A DNA stretch of 64,000 nucleotides from Pleionea sediminis (GCF_007570825.1 NZ_SUNB01000001.1:1984001-2048000); one strand, 5' to 3'. Numbered from the stretch's first letter, positions 16,246-26,756 are shown. Translations and numbers: made by a program. The notes: a model not told the origin generated them from the letters alone.

Positions 16246-19200
16246 ATGCCAAAACGTACAGACATCGAAAGCATACTTATTTTGGGTGCCGGTCCAATTG
16301 TTATTGGACAAGCTTGCGAGTTTGATTACTCGGGAGCGCAAGCATGTAAGGCGTTAAAAGAAGAAGGTTATCGAGTTATTTTGGTGAACTCGAATCCCGC
16401 AACCATAATGACAGATCCTGAGATGGCGGATGAAACTTACATTGAGCCATTACATTGGGAAGTCGTTGCAAAAATTATTGAGAAAGAAAAGCCTGATGTT
16501 TTGTTGCCAACAATGGGTGGTCAAACGGCATTGAACTGTGCACTCGATTTAGCATCGCGTGGCGTTTTAGAAATTCACGGCGTCGAAATGATTGGTGCAA
16601 ATCGCGAAGCAATTGATAAAGCTGAAGATCGAGACTTATTTGCCAAAGCAATGCGTCGCATTGGATTAGATATGCCTCGCTCAGGTATTGCGCATAGCAT
16701 GAAGGATGCTTACGAAGTATTAGAGCACGTAGGCTTTCCTTGTATTATTCGACCTTCTTTTACTATGGGCGGAACCGGGGGCGGTATTGCTTACAATCGA
16801 GAAGAGTTTGAAGAGATTTGTGAGCGAGGACTCGACCTTTCTCCAACTCATGAACTGTTGATAGATGAGTCTTTAATTGGCTGGAAAGAATACGAAATGG
16901 AAGTTGTTCGTGATAAAGCCGATAACTGCATTATTGTTTGCTCAATTGAGAACTTCGATCCAATGGGCGTTCACACAGGCGACTCAATTACTGTTGCTCC
17001 AGCGCAAACGTTGACGGATAAAGAATATCAAATTATGCGTAATGCTTCCTTAGCCGTACTGCGTGAAATTGGTGTTGAAACAGGCGGATCAAATGTTCAA
17101 TTTGCGGTAGATCCTAAAGACGGTCGTCTGGTTGTTATTGAAATGAATCCTCGAGTATCTCGATCATCGGCGTTAGCTTCAAAGGCAACTGGGTTTCCAA
17201 TTGCAAAAGTTGCTGCCAAATTAGCGATTGGGTATACACTTGATGAGTTGCAAAACGAAATTACTGGCGGTAAAACTCCTGCATCTTTTGAACCTAGTAT
17301 TGATTATGTTGTTACTAAAATTCCTCGCTTTAACTTTGAGAAATTTCCGAATTCAAATGCAACTTTAACCACCCAAATGAAATCCGTTGGTGAAGTTATG
17401 GCAATTGGCCGAACACTTCAAGAATCAATGCAGAAAGCTCTTCGAGGATTGGAGCAAGGCAAGTCTGGATTTGATCCTGTTACTAATTTTGATAAAGATA
17501 ATGCTAAAGATTATATTCGTCAGAATTTAATTGTTCCCGGTGCTGATCGAATTTGGTTCATTGCTGACGCTTTTCGCATTGGTTATTCGCTGGAAGAAAT
17601 ATTTGAACTTACCAATATTGACCGTTGGTTTTTAGTTCAAATTGAAGAAATCGTTCAGCTTGAAGATGCATTTGCCAAATTATCGTTGGGAGATGTCGAT
17701 ACGGAGATGCTTCTTAAGTACAAGCGTAAAGGATTTTCTGATGCTCGTCTGGGTGAACTCATTGGAGCATCTGAAAAAGAAATTCGAAAGTTACGTCATT
17801 CTCACAATGTCCATCCGGTTTATAAAAGAGTGGATACCTGTGCAGCAGAATTTGCAACGAATACCGCATACATGTACTCAACGTATGAAGAAGAGTGCGA
17901 GTCCAATCCTTCCGATCGCGACAAAATAATGGTTTTGGGTGGCGGTCCAAATCGAATAGGGCAAGGAATCGAGTTCGATTATTGTTGTGTGCATGCTGCA
18001 CTGGCAATGAGAGAAGATGGTTATGAAACAATTATGGTCAACTGTAATCCAGAAACTGTTTCTACGGATTATGACACGTCTGACCGTTTGTATTTCGAGC
18101 CTGTCACGTTAGAGGACGTTTTAGAAATTGTCGCCAAAGAGAAGCCCAAAGGCGTTATTGTTCACTACGGCGGCCAAACGCCATTAAAAATTTGCCGAGC
18201 CTTAGAAGCTGAGGGTGTTACTATAATTGGAACTTCGCCAGACGCTATCGATCGCGCCGAGGATAGAGAGCGTTTCCAAAAGGCGATTGATAAGCTAGGC
18301 CTTAAGCAACCACCAAATCGAACTGCAAAAAATATGGAAGAGGGTCTTCGGTTAGCGGCAGAAATTGGCTATCCATTGGTTGTTCGTCCTTCCTATGTAC
18401 TCGGAGGGCGGGCAATGGAAATTGTTTACATTGAAGAGGAATTACGCCGTTATTTGAGTCAGGCTGTGAGCGTTTCGAATGAATCTCCTGTTTTGCTTGA
18501 CCGCTTCTTGGATGACGCTATCGAAGTTGATGTTGATTGTATTTTTGATGGTGAAGACTGTTTGATCGGTGGAATTATGGAACACATAGAACAGGCCGGT
18601 GTTCACTCTGGAGATTCTGCATGTGCTATTCCTCCGCACACTCTATCAAAAGAAATTCAAGATGAATTGCGCAGCCAAGTTGCAGCTATGGCAAAAGAAT
18701 TGCGAGTTCGCGGTTTAATGAATACCCAGTTTGCTATTAAAGGTGACGATATTTATGTGTTAGAGGTAAATCCTCGCGCTTCAAGAACCGTCCCTTTTGT
18801 TTCTAAAGCGACCAGCGTTCCTTTAGCAAAAATTGCAGCGCGTGTTATGGCTGGTGTTTCGTTGAAAGAGCAAGGTGTTACCGATGAAGTTATTCCTCCT
18901 TATTATTCGGTTAAAGAACCTGTATTCCCATTTAATAAATTTCCCGGTTCCGATCCAATTCTTGGACCAGAAATGAAATCAACAGGCGAAGCGATGGGTG
19001 TCGGTGAGAGTTTTGGTGAGGCTTTTTATAAGGCTCAATTGGGAGGAGGCTCTCAAGCGCCCAAAGGTGGTCGTGCAATTATTAGTGTAAGAGATTCGGA
19101 TAAAGCTAAACTAAAAGATACGGGGAAAGCTCTTATCGAATGTGGGTTTGAATTGGTGGCGACTTCGGGAACAGCCAGAGCATTAGTTGAAGCAGGCGTT

Positions 19201-19467
19201 CCTTGCCAAACCGTTCATAAAGTAAATGAAGGGCGTCCGCATATCGTTGATTTGATTAAAAATGAAGAAGTTAATTATATCGTCAACACAACGGAAGGAC
19301 ACAAAGCTATCGCTGATTCCTTTGTCATTCGTAGAACAGCGTTGCAGCATAAAATAGCCTATACAACAACTTTGGCTGGAGCACTTGCAACGACTCAAGC
19401 GATACAACGACAAACTCGAGAAAAGGTTGTGTCTGTACAAGAATTACATAAGAAGGTGTTATCATAA
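16246..19467 (+). CDS. carB: Carbamoyl-phosphate synthase large subunit
   Basis: A 1073-residue synthetase, full length for CarB. It has two homologous ATP-grasp halves: [24 protein letters not shown] starts the first and [22 protein letters not shown] the second. ATP-grasp loops read [10 protein letters not shown] and LGGRAMEIV. The C-terminal MGS-like allosteric domain (about from residue 940) should bind UMP or ornithine. It forms the carbamoyl-phosphate channel with CarA. It follows carA by 72 bases and overlaps greA by one base (TAATG). Confidence 0.98.
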   Translation: MPKRTDIESILILGAGPIVIGQACEFDYSGAQACKALKEEGYRVILVNSNPATIMTDPEMADETYIEPLHWEVVAKIIEKEKPDVLLPTMGGQTALNCALDLASRGVLEIHGVEMIGANREAIDKAEDRDLFAKAMRRIGLDMPRSGIAHSMKDAYEVLEHVGFPCIIRPSFTMGGTGGGIAYNREEFEEICERGLDLSPTHELLIDESLIGWKEYEMEVVRDKADNCIIVCSIENFDPMGVHTGDSITVAPAQTLTDKEYQIMRNASLAVLREIGVETGGSNVQFAVDPKDGRLVVIEMNPRVSRSSALASKATGFPIAKVAAKLAIGYTLDELQNEITGGKTPASFEPSIDYVVTKIPRFNFEKFPNSNATLTTQMKSVGEVMAIGRTLQESMQKALRGLEQGKSGFDPVTNFDKDNAKDYIRQNLIVPGADRIWFIADAFRIGYSLEEIFELTNIDRWFLVQIEEIVQLEDAFAKLSLGDVDTEMLLKYKRKGFSDARLGELIGASEKEIRKLRHSHNVHPVYKRVDTCAAEFATNTAYMYSTYEEECESNPSDRDKIMVLGGGPNRIGQGIEFDYCCVHAALAMREDGYETIMVNCNPETVSTDYDTSDRLYFEPVTLEDVLEIVAKEKPKGVIVHYGGQTPLKICRALEAEGVTIIGTSPDAIDRAEDRERFQKAIDKLGLKQPPNRTAKNMEEGLRLAAEIGYPLVVRPSYVLGGRAMEIVYIEEELRRYLSQAVSVSNESPVLLDRFLDDAIEVDVDCIFDGEDCLIGGIMEHIEQAGVHSGDSACAIPPHTLSKEIQDELRSQVAAMAKELRVRGLMNTQFAIKGDDIYVLEVNPRASRTVPFVSKATSVPLAKIAARVMAGVSLKEQGVTDEVIPPYYSVKEPVFPFNKFPGSDPILGPEMKSTGEAMGVGESFGEAFYKAQLGGGSQAPKGGRAIISVRDSDKAKLKDTGKALIECGFELVATSGTARALVEAGVPCQTVHKVNEGRPHIVDLIKNEEVNYIVNTTEGHKAIADSFVIRRTALQHKIAYTTTLAGALATTQAIQRQTREKVVSVQELHKKVLS

Positions 19468-19946
19468 TGCAAAATCGTGTTCCAATGACAAAAGAAGGCG
19501 CAGACAAGTTGCGCGAGGAATTGAAGCATTTAAAAATGGAAGCTCGACCAAAAGTAATTGCCGCAATTGCTGAAGCTCGAGAACATGGCGATTTAAAAGA
19601 AAATGCTGAGTATCATGCTGCTCGTGAGCAACAAGGATTTATTGAGGGTCGCATTCAAGAGATTGAAGGAAAAATTTCTAATGCTCAGATTATTGATGTG
19701 ACTTCAATGACCAATAATGGAAAAGTTATTTTTGGTGCAACAGTCCATTTAATTAATATTGATACTGAAGAAGAAGTTGCTTATCAAATTGTTGGAGAGG
19801 ATGAAGCTGATATAAAACAGAACAAAATTTCTGTTTCTTCGCCAATCTCACGTGCCCTTATTGGTAAAAGTGAAGGTGATGAAGTCACCGTTCGTGCTCC
19901 AGGTGGTGATGTTGATTATGAAATAGCTGAAGTTAAATATATTTAA
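19467..19946 (+). CDS. greA: Transcription elongation factor GreA
   Basis: A 159-residue factor. The N-terminal coiled coil has [18 protein letters not shown] and [31 protein letters not shown], including the acidic tip DLKENAEY that enters the RNA polymerase secondary channel. The C-terminal FKBP-like domain ends with [23 protein letters not shown]. GreA rescues backtracked polymerase. Translationally coupled to carB by a TAATG overlap; the carAB-greA order is common in gammaproteobacteria. Confidence 0.97.
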   Translation: MQNRVPMTKEGADKLREELKHLKMEARPKVIAAIAEAREHGDLKENAEYHAAREQQGFIEGRIQEIEGKISNAQIIDVTSMTNNGKVIFGATVHLINIDTEEEVAYQIVGEDEADIKQNKISVSSPISRALIGKSEGDEVTVRAPGGDVDYEIAEVKYI

Positions 19947-19958
19947 TTTTGGCTAAGT

Positions 19959-19996
19959 CAGGCTGGTAAATAGATTGCTGTTCTATTATCAGCCTG
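19959..19996. terminator. Hairpin between convergent greA and EEP-family gene
   Basis: CAGGCTG (19959-19965) pairs with CAGCCTG (19990-19996), with further pairs AATAG/CTATT inside. There is no clear T-run on either side, so it is probably an imperfect bidirectional terminator. Confidence 0.45.
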
Positions 19997-20003
19997 CTTG
20001 AAT

Positions 20004-20954
20004 TTAACCTTCCTTTCTCTTTAAACTAATTTCCGTTATTACAGGTAAATGATCCGAGCCAATATCGGGACCTGTTTTCGTATTGGTGTAGTTAAGCTCA
20101 TCTGAAACCAATATATGATCGATAGGAATGTAGAATAAAGGAGCTTGAACTGGCCAGCTTGGTAAGGTTCCAAATCCTTTTCGTGTATTGTTGTACTTAT
20201 CCAAACCCAGACGTTGATATTGAGTCGACCAAAAACTTAAATTAAAGTCTCCAGAAATAATTTTAGGCTGATTAATCAGAGCCATGTCAGCTATTATTTT
20301 TTCGATTTGTTGGTTTCTTTGAGTGTAGTATTCGAAAGAAATTGGAGGTAATGGATGTGTAGAAACCAGGCTTACTTTTATTCCTTCCAGCATAAGCTCA
20401 GCATAGATGCTTGGCAATCCGGCATCTCCCCATACGCGTTCTTCTAAAGTGATAAGTGGCCTTTTGCTGTAAACGGCGATGCCAAAGCTATCGTGTCTCG
20501 GGACTTCTATATTATGTGAGTACGTCTTTTTTAATGAAGATAAATTACGTTGCCACTCAAAGTTAAACTCCTGCAACATTATCAAGTCAGGATTTTCGTT
20601 ACTAATTAGTTCGGATAATTTATCGTAGTCATGATTGCGAAAATAAACATTGGCGTGAAGTAATTTAACACTATCTCCATTTAATTCATTTTGAGGTTGA
20701 TTTATACTCCAAATAAGAATTGAATGTAGATTAAGGACTGCTAAAACAGACAGAGTTAATGTGATTTTCCATTGTTTTATCGTTATTGCTAGTAACAAAA
20801 GCGCTAGATTTATCCATAGATAAAGTAATTTGAAGTGACTAAATAGCTCTATCAAGCGGTGCCATTGAAAGAAAGTGCTAAAGACGAAAAAAATAGTCAG
20901 GCCTGCAGTTCCTATCCATAATAAATTACGTAAAACTATACGAAGCCTAACCAA
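20004..20954 (-). CDS. Membrane-anchored endonuclease/exonuclease/phosphatase family protein
   Basis: A 316-residue protein. About three hydrophobic helices occupy residues 8-85. The EEP hydrolase domain follows: KLLHANVYFRNHDYDKLSELI, then the metal ligand Glu in PDLIMLQEFN, ISGDFNLSFWS and IDHILVSDELN with GSDHLPVITEISL at the end. These are the EEP catalytic Asp/Asn, Asp and His blocks. The catalytic domain should face the periplasm. Substrate (nucleic acid, phospholipid or phosphoester) is unknown. The start is TTG, three bases after the stop of the thioesterase gene, so the two form an operon. Confidence 0.85.
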   Translation of the reverse strand: MVRLRIVLRNLLWIGTAGLTIFFVFSTFFQWHRLIELFSHFKLLYLWINLALLLLAITIKQWKITLTLSVLAVLNLHSILIWSINQPQNELNGDSVKLLHANVYFRNHDYDKLSELISNENPDLIMLQEFNFEWQRNLSSLKKTYSHNIEVPRHDSFGIAVYSKRPLITLEERVWGDAGLPSIYAELMLEGIKVSLVSTHPLPPISFEYYTQRNQQIEKIIADMALINQPKIISGDFNLSFWSTQYQRLGLDKYNNTRKGFGTLPSWPVQAPLFYIPIDHILVSDELNYTNTKTGPDIGSDHLPVITEISLKRKEG

Positions 20955-20957
20955 AGT

Positions 20958-21383
20958 TTATTTTTTCCTGACAGCCATAGTTAAACGGGAAATACAGATA
21001 AGTTCATCTCGAGAATTAGTAATTCGTATATCCCATACATGACTAGTTTTACCAATATGAATGGGAGATGCTTTTCCATAGACTGTGCCATTCCTAACCG
21101 CTTTAATATGATTTGCATTAATTTCCATACCGACACAAAAATGATTGTCATCGACGGCAATATTTGATGCGATGCTGCCGACGGTTTCAGCAAGTGCTGC
21201 TGATGCTCCACCATGAAGTAGGCCAAGTGGTTGATGCGTCGTATTATTCACTGGCATGGATACAATCAAATAATCATCACCCAGTTCAGTAACTTCCATT
21301 TTTAAAAAACTAACTAAGGTATTTTCGTTCCTTTGATTGAGTTTTTCTATTGAGGTGTCTTTCTTCCAGATAGATGTCGTCAT
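20958..21383 (-). CDS. Hotdog-fold thioesterase (PaaI/YdiI-like)
   Basis: A 141-residue single hotdog domain. The signature QPLGLLHGGASAALAETVGSIAS (about residues 50-72) contains the catalytic Glu and the HGG turn shared with YdiI/MenI, EntH and PaaI enzymes that hydrolyse aromatic or hydroxyacyl-CoA thioesters. Whether it serves menaquinone synthesis or general acyl-CoA turnover cannot be told; no men genes are in the window. Confidence 0.85.
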   Translation of the reverse strand: MTTSIWKKDTSIEKLNQRNENTLVSFLKMEVTELGDDYLIVSMPVNNTTHQPLGLLHGGASAALAETVGSIASNIAVDDNHFCVGMEINANHIKAVRNGTVYGKASPIHIGKTSHVWDIRITNSRDELICISRLTMAVRKK

Positions 21384-21449
21384 AGCACGCTTAAACGTTG
21401 AAGATTTTCTTCATTCTAATAAATTCCAAACAAAACCTCGATCGCTTTT

Positions 21450-23687
21450 TTAAAATTCTGCCGTAAAATAAAGCTCTAAGTTTCTTTCTGGCTGTTCATA
21501 ATCAAATGGATAGGGGCCGATTTTCACTAATGATTGATTTGAATCAGATAGATTGTCAATTTTTAAATGTGACTTAATTTTTTCATTTATTTCGTAAGAC
21601 AGTTTCATGTTTATATTGACCCAAGAGTCGAGAGTTTTAGGCCGGTGATCGTCGAGGTTAAAATCTAAGGGAACAGAAACTCCGAATGGAAGTTCACCTC
21701 CGGGATTTCCTTGCTCATTAGCTCTTCTTTTCACTTTATCGTGGTAGTGGATATTTGTTGAGATTAACCATCCATCAGTTAGCTCAATTGAAACCCCAGT
21801 GTTAATAAGTAATTTGGGATACCATTTTAGATCGTTGGGGTGTGGGGTGAACTCTGGAATGTCATTATCGTCAAAGGCCAGAATTCGTTCTTTATCGCGT
21901 TGAGTAAAAGTAGCATTGGCAAACCAGTGAACTTTCTTATGTTGTCCTTGAATTTCAAATTCAACTCCAGAATTTTTCGTAGAAAAAATATTGGTACTAA
22001 GGTTGAAGTTCGTTGTTGAGTAAGCGATTTGATTTTTAAATTCCGTTATAAAATAATTCCACGATAAATTATAAGAGTCATTTATTGTCCAGTTGCCGCC
22101 AATTTCTGAGGTTATCACTTTTTCTGGTTTCAACTCAGTAATATTCGAAGCTAAAGAGAATGTGTGAGCGCCTCCCATTTCTGTTGGTGTCGGTGCGCGA
22201 AATGCTTTACTCGAGAGAAATTTCATTGAGTAGTTAGGTAGTACGGAATAGACAATAGCAACTCTGGGACTAAGTTGTGAAGATGTTTTGCTTATCTTTT
22301 CGATAGGATCTTCGGTGACTGTTCGATAATTAAGAGAGACTTGGTCCCAACGTAAGCCCAACGTCAACTCAATTTGTTCATCGAGAAAATCTCCTGTCAT
22401 TAATTGTGCATATATCGCAGTATTTATTACTGGTTCGTCAAATAGATAATCGAGCCATGGACCGAGTGAGCGAAATTCATTGTTTGGAAAAGGTTCGAAG
22501 TTGAGTGAGTCGACATTAACATTACTGTAGTGCTCTTTATCTCCACTATATAAAAAATAATCGCTTTCAAACCCAGCAACTAACGATAGCCCTGAGGTCT
22601 CATCTAAAAACTGAGTAATTTGAGCTCGGAATAATAAATCTTCTGCAGCTGTTTTTAGGTATTCCCACATGCCAGCTGGATAATAATTTTCAAACGCTCC
22701 ATTGGGGTAGTAACGTTGATTCCATGAAATATCGTGTTTTTGATATCTAAGTAAGTATTCATATTGAGTACCGTTATTATTTTGTGATTTGTAGGTCAAG
22801 GACAATATATGACGACTTTCAACCATATTTTCATCAAAGTCAGGAATCCAAAACAACCAACCGTGACCTGTTTGAAAATCCCATCCATGCTTGTGAAATT
22901 GTATTTGCCATTTGTCTGATATAGTCGCTTTAGCCCAAAAATAATCGCTTTGTTGGTCATTGTTAACGGATAACTTTAAAGCTTGTGGTCGCCCTGTATT
23001 TGGAGCACTTAACGTAGCAATACGTCCAGAACCATCAAAGCTATTGTATTGGTAGTCCTCGCTTTTGTTGAAGCTGTAAGCGTATATAAAATCAAAGTAT
23101 TCCTTTTCAACGCCACTCATAACCTCGTAACGTTGCTGATGGTTATTGCCTGGTAGAGTCCATCGTGAATAGACTCGTCCGTGCAAGTCTGCAGCTTTGA
23201 GTGTATTCATCTGAACTACACCATTCGTTGCGTAAGAACCATATAAAGCGGAGCCTGGGCCACGAATAACTTCAATATTTTTGCTAAAAAATAATGGTGT
23301 TAACCAAGTGTAAGCGGTGCCGTACAAGTTGTCATTGAAGGGAATGCCATCAATTAAATGCAAGATATGATTGTTGCTCCAGCTATCAAAGTTACCGCGA
23401 AAGCTGACGGTTGGCCTGTCATAATCTTGTGCCGGAGCAAAGCCTGGTTGTGTATAGAGTAAATCATTTATGACTTCGTGGCCGTAACGACTTATATAGT
23501 AACTATCGAAAAACGAAATTGTGGCGGGTGCTTGTGATACTTCTGTTTCAACTTTAGAGGCAACCTTTACTTTAACTTTCAGTAATTCATCCATACTCAT
23601 GTCCCAAATCTCTTTTTTGTCGGAAAAGACATCAACAGAAACTAGACAGAAGACACAGCTTGCAAGGACGCAACCCAAGTTGGACAT
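21450..23687 (-). CDS. TonB-dependent outer-membrane receptor
   Basis: A 745-residue receptor. A signal-like hydrophobic N terminus (to about residue 22) is followed by a plug domain: SMDELLKVKVKVASKVETE, then RPTVSFRGNF, HILHLIDGIPFND and IEVIRGPGSALYGSYATNGVVQM. A 22-strand barrel ends in an aromatic residue (YFTAEF), the export signal of outer-membrane proteins. Similar plug starts occur in vitamin/siderophore receptors, but the ligand is not predictable. I saw no convincing Fur box or riboswitch upstream, and the ribosome-binding site is poor. No transporter genes lie beside it. Confidence 0.93.
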   Translation of the reverse strand: MSNLGCVLASCVFCLVSVDVFSDKKEIWDMSMDELLKVKVKVASKVETEVSQAPATISFFDSYYISRYGHEVINDLLYTQPGFAPAQDYDRPTVSFRGNFDSWSNNHILHLIDGIPFNDNLYGTAYTWLTPLFFSKNIEVIRGPGSALYGSYATNGVVQMNTLKAADLHGRVYSRWTLPGNNHQQRYEVMSGVEKEYFDFIYAYSFNKSEDYQYNSFDGSGRIATLSAPNTGRPQALKLSVNNDQQSDYFWAKATISDKWQIQFHKHGWDFQTGHGWLFWIPDFDENMVESRHILSLTYKSQNNNGTQYEYLLRYQKHDISWNQRYYPNGAFENYYPAGMWEYLKTAAEDLLFRAQITQFLDETSGLSLVAGFESDYFLYSGDKEHYSNVNVDSLNFEPFPNNEFRSLGPWLDYLFDEPVINTAIYAQLMTGDFLDEQIELTLGLRWDQVSLNYRTVTEDPIEKISKTSSQLSPRVAIVYSVLPNYSMKFLSSKAFRAPTPTEMGGAHTFSLASNITELKPEKVITSEIGGNWTINDSYNLSWNYFITEFKNQIAYSTTNFNLSTNIFSTKNSGVEFEIQGQHKKVHWFANATFTQRDKERILAFDDNDIPEFTPHPNDLKWYPKLLINTGVSIELTDGWLISTNIHYHDKVKRRANEQGNPGGELPFGVSVPLDFNLDDHRPKTLDSWVNINMKLSYEINEKIKSHLKIDNLSDSNQSLVKIGPYPFDYEQPERNLELYFTAEF

Positions 23688-24088
23688 AAAAAGGATACAG
23701 CCTTAAGTTATTGACTAAAAAGACTTTATTTGATTTAAAGTGCTCTATCATCGAACAAAAATCATTGAATATCAGTATAGTTGATTTTTTTCCGGATTTA
23801 GGTTGATTGTTAAAATGTCTTTTCAGAGCGCGATACTGATGTTTGGCAATTAATTTTTAACAGATGGTCTAATTCATTGTTTTTAATAGAAATATTATTC
23901 AGTAATTGATTTATTGATGAGTATTTCAAAATAGAATAATTCGAATTGGTATCGTGAAACTTGTGTGAAATTTATAATAAATTGTAGGTTTGTCTATTAG
24001 TTGAAGCGCAAAGGAGTTGTTTGAAAAGACCTGTTTTGATAGGTTCGAAGTTAAAAAGGCTCTACATAATAATAAAGAGGAAGTGTAA
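23688..24088. other. 401-base intergenic region, no gene seen
   Basis: This divergent region between the TonB-dependent receptor and a small membrane protein is very AT-rich. I see no open frame, no Fur palindrome, and no strong hairpin. It presumably holds both promoters; AGAGGAAG near 24075 is the ribosome-binding site of the plus-strand gene. Confidence 0.5.
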
Positions 24089-24436
24089 ATGGATGTTCGT
24101 TCGTTGAGTGAGTCACTTTTTACCGGTCGAAAATGGATGAAGTTTGTCGGTGTCGTACTTATTTTATATGGAATCTGTTTAGCTTTAACTATTTTGGGAA
24201 CTGTTATTGCCTGGTTGCCTATCTGGTCAGGGATTACACTGATTCAATCAGCAGTTGCTATCGAAAAAGCTTATATCTCCGACGACGCAGCGGCTTTAAT
24301 GATGAGTTTGTCAAAACTTAAAACTCACTTCGTCATCATAAGTACTCTTTTGTTGCTAATGCTTACATCAATGGCTGTTTGGCTTTTTGCTTTTGACGGT
24401 GTAGAAGTTATTGCTAATGCCATAAAGTCGCTTTAA
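24089..24436 (+). CDS. Small membrane protein, DUF5362-like
   Basis: A 115-residue protein with two or three hydrophobic helices: KFVGVVLILYGICLALTIL, a re-entrant IAWLPIWSGITLIQSAV, and TLLLLMLTSMAVWLFAF. The linker AVAIEKAYISDDAAALMMSLSKLKTHF is amphipathic. The pattern KWMKFVGV...LPIW.G..L.QSA resembles DUF5362 proteins, a tentative match made from memory. Function unknown. AGAGGAAG precedes the ATG. It converges with the ABC exporter gene. Confidence 0.7.
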   Translation: MDVRSLSESLFTGRKWMKFVGVVLILYGICLALTILGTVIAWLPIWSGITLIQSAVAIEKAYISDDAAALMMSLSKLKTHFVIISTLLLLMLTSMAVWLFAFDGVEVIANAIKSL

Positions 24437-24473
24437 GTCATTAAAATAACACATGGATCACCAAGCTTAAATA

Positions 24474-26279
24474 TCATACTGGCTCTGCTGAGTCTTGTTT
24501 CTCTTCTTCCTGTTGTAGATGCCATAAAGAAGCGTAGTGGCCATTTAATTTTAATAATTCGTTGTGTTGTCCTGACTCGATAATTTCACCATGGTGTAGA
24601 ACATAAATTATATCGGCATTAACAATGGTTGATAATCGATGTGCGATCATCACGCTAGTATGGTTAACTGCTACTTCATTGATAGCTTTTAAAATAAATT
24701 TTTCTGACTTACTATCCAATGAGGATGTGGCTTCATCAAAGAGCATGATCGGTGGTTTTTTTAGAATAGTACGTGCGATAGCTACGCGTTGTTTCTCTCC
24801 TCCTGATAGCTTTAATCCTCTTTCTCCAACTAGTGTTTCAAGTCCGTCTGGGAGTTGCTCGATAAAACTACTTAAATAAGCATGCTCAATAGCTGTATTA
24901 ACTTCCTTATTTGTTGCATTAATATTCCCATATTGAATATTTTCACCAATTGTTGAATTAAATAACACTGTATCTTGTGGAACGATGCCAATATTTTTAC
25001 GTAAACTTTTTTGCGTGACTTTACTAATGGGTTGACCATCAATTTCTATTTGGCCTGAAGTGGGATCGTAAAAGCGATAGAGCAACTTTATTAATGTCGA
25101 TTTTCCGGCACCGCTACTTCCTACAAAAGCTACTTTTTTTCCGGCTGGAATGGTAAGTGAAATATTCTTTAAGATTGGTCGATCATCCGTATAATGAAAC
25201 GACACATTCTTAAAGTTAATGGCTCCTTGAGTGACGTTCAGATCTTTAGCATTTTCTGCGTCTTTAATATTTGGGCTTTGGCGCAGCAAACTGAACATTT
25301 GTTCAATATTTGCCATCGAGCCTTTCATTTCACGATAAACGAAGCCAAAGAAATTAAGTGGCATAAAAATTTGCATCATGTAAAGGTTTACTGCGGTGAA
25401 GTCACCCAGAGTCATATTACCGAGAGAAACATGGTGTGCAGCCAAGAGTAACATACCAGTCATCGAAATCCCGATGATAGTTGCTTGACCACTGTTCAAA
25501 GCGAATAGTGTTAATCGATTTTTGCGTCGAGCCGTTTCCCAGCTTGCTAAATCTGTGTCGTAGCGCTTGGCTTCGTAGTCTTCATTATTAAAGTATTTTA
25601 CGGTTTCATAATTTAATAAACTATCCACGGCAGCGGTATTTGATTTGGAGTCGGCTTCATTTGCTTCTCGAATAAATCGAGTTCGCCACTCGGTAGCTTT
25701 TACGGTCCAAGCAATATAGGCCAAAATGGAACTCATAATTATGGCGACAAACCAACCATCGTAATTGTACAAAAATATAGCGATAACAAATGCAATCTCG
25801 AGTAACACAGGGATGATGTTAAACACCATAAATCGTAATAGAAAACTAATTCCTGAAGTACCTCGTTCGATATCTCGAGCAATTCCTCCAGTACGGCGGC
25901 TCAAATGAAAATCGAGATCTAGTGAGTGCAAGTGATTAAATACAGTAAGCCCAATGCGTCGCATTGCTCGTTCTGTAACACGACCAAACAAAGTGTCGCG
26001 AATTTCTCCAAATAAAACATTGGCTAACCTTACTGCGCCGTAGCCAATAATTAACGCAATAGGTACGGCGATTACTTGGCTGGTTGATTCTGCATTTAAA
26101 TCATCGACAACCAATTTAAAAAGATAGGGAACAGTGACACTGGCTACTTTGGCACCAATCAGGAAAAAAAGTGCGAAGAACACGCGTGTACGAAATTCAA
26201 GTAAATACGGAATAAGTTGTTTTAATGTTTTCCAGCTGACGTCTTGATTCTCGTAATTTGGAAAATGGCCTCCGCGCAT
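24474..26279 (-). CDS. Atm1/HMT1-type ABC exporter (fused permease and ATPase)
   Basis: A 601-residue half-transporter. Six membrane helices (about 30-320) are followed by an ATPase with Walker A GSSGAGKST, signature LSGGEKQRVAIART, Walker B PIMLFDEATSSLD and the H-loop MIAHRLSTI. The N-terminal part, with YLFKLVVDDLN and a cytoplasmic RRTGGIARDIERGTSGISFLLRFM, matches the Atm1/ABCB7/HMT1 heavy-metal tolerance branch, which exports glutathione-conjugated metals or sulfur species. It would act as a homodimer in the inner membrane. No linked metal regulator is visible. Confidence 0.9.
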   Translation of the reverse strand: MRGGHFPNYENQDVSWKTLKQLIPYLLEFRTRVFFALFFLIGAKVASVTVPYLFKLVVDDLNAESTSQVIAVPIALIIGYGAVRLANVLFGEIRDTLFGRVTERAMRRIGLTVFNHLHSLDLDFHLSRRTGGIARDIERGTSGISFLLRFMVFNIIPVLLEIAFVIAIFLYNYDGWFVAIIMSSILAYIAWTVKATEWRTRFIREANEADSKSNTAAVDSLLNYETVKYFNNEDYEAKRYDTDLASWETARRKNRLTLFALNSGQATIIGISMTGMLLLAAHHVSLGNMTLGDFTAVNLYMMQIFMPLNFFGFVYREMKGSMANIEQMFSLLRQSPNIKDAENAKDLNVTQGAINFKNVSFHYTDDRPILKNISLTIPAGKKVAFVGSSGAGKSTLIKLLYRFYDPTSGQIEIDGQPISKVTQKSLRKNIGIVPQDTVLFNSTIGENIQYGNINATNKEVNTAIEHAYLSSFIEQLPDGLETLVGERGLKLSGGEKQRVAIARTILKKPPIMLFDEATSSLDSKSEKFILKAINEVAVNHTSVMIAHRLSTIVNADIIYVLHHGEIIESGQHNELLKLNGHYASLWHLQQEEEKQDSAEPV

Positions 26280-26374
26280 ATCTCGTCTCTTCGTTTGTTG
26301 ACTTACTTGTAAGCGTGATTGTGTCGTGTTTGACGATAAATGCCAAATAAAAATTTGCTTGTTTCTAGAATGTG

Positions 26375-26390
26375 TACCAATATATAGTGC
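26375..26390 (+). promoter_or_regulatory. NrdR-box-like site 1 upstream of nrdAB
   Basis: TACCAATATATAGTGC against the NrdR consensus ACACWATATATWGTGT. The central eight bases, the flanking C and GTG match, giving 12 of 16. Confidence 0.55.
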
Positions 26391-26407
26391 GTAAACTTTG
26401 GTTTAGC

Positions 26408-26423
26408 TACCATATGTATGTGA
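26408..26423 (+). promoter_or_regulatory. NrdR-box-like site 2 upstream of nrdAB
   Basis: TACCATATGTATGTGA. It repeats the TACC-N8-GTG frame of site 1, offset by 33 bases (about three helical turns), the usual spacing of paired NrdR boxes. The core match is poorer than site 1. A possible -35, TTGACC, follows at 26425. Confidence 0.4.
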
Positions 26424-26452
26424 TTTGACCGTCTGAACGATTAATCTTCATA

Positions 26453-26646
26453 CGTTATAGCTGCTAAGAGGGAATCTGGTGTAATTCCAGAACTGACGCG
26501 CAGCGGTATTTGAGAACAAAAGTAACATGCATTTGCTGTAAGGCAATGCAGACACTGCATTTTTAATGTGGGAAGTCGTTACTTGAGGAGCCTGATCTCC
26601 AGGCAAGCTCATAAGTCCGAAGACCTGCCAAAGTGAAATACAACGC
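26453..26646 (+). promoter_or_regulatory. Cobalamin (B12) riboswitch aptamer
   Basis: The conserved B12 box AGTCCGAAGACCTGCC lies at 26614-26629. Upstream, GCTGC/GCAGC (26460-26464 with 26500-26504) encloses GGAAT/ATTCC with the loop CTGGTGTA, the P3-P5 core of cobalamin aptamers. AGTAAC (26521) pairs with GTTACT (26578) to form the peripheral arm, and GGAG/CTCC stems precede the B12 box. The order and sequences fit the AdoCbl-type riboswitch. It sits in the leader of nrdA, so B12 should turn off the nrdAB operon. Exact ends are approximate. Confidence 0.93.
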
Positions 26647-26710
26647 CTTCGCGAATTAAGGTATTGTGCACGTGTACTGGTTGTTTTCGGTTTTTAATCG
26701 AAGGCGATGG

Positions 26711-26756
26711 CGTGTCCTGTTTCGTGAATGGTGAAACACTAAATTCAGAGGACGCG
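26711..26756 (+). promoter_or_regulatory. Ribosome-binding-site sequestering hairpin (riboswitch expression platform)
   Basis: CGTGTCCT (26711-26718) can pair over all 8 positions (one G-U) with AGGACGCG (26749-26756), which holds the nrdA Shine-Dalgarno. The inner hairpin GTTTC/GAAAC (26719-26737) brings the arms together. An upstream stem CGCCTTCG/CGAAGGCG (26644-26651 with 26699-26706) is also perfect. There is no T-run, so control of translation initiation is the likely mode. Confidence 0.65.

Noticed and set aside
23597-23603. TGTCCCA in the TonB receptor gene as another enhancer site
   Set aside because: It is an isolated half-site inside coding sequence without the inverted partner.
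23688-24088. Fur box or riboswitch before the TonB-dependent receptor
   Set aside because: The region is AT-rich, but no GATAATGAT-type palindrome and no B12 or other aptamer signature is present.
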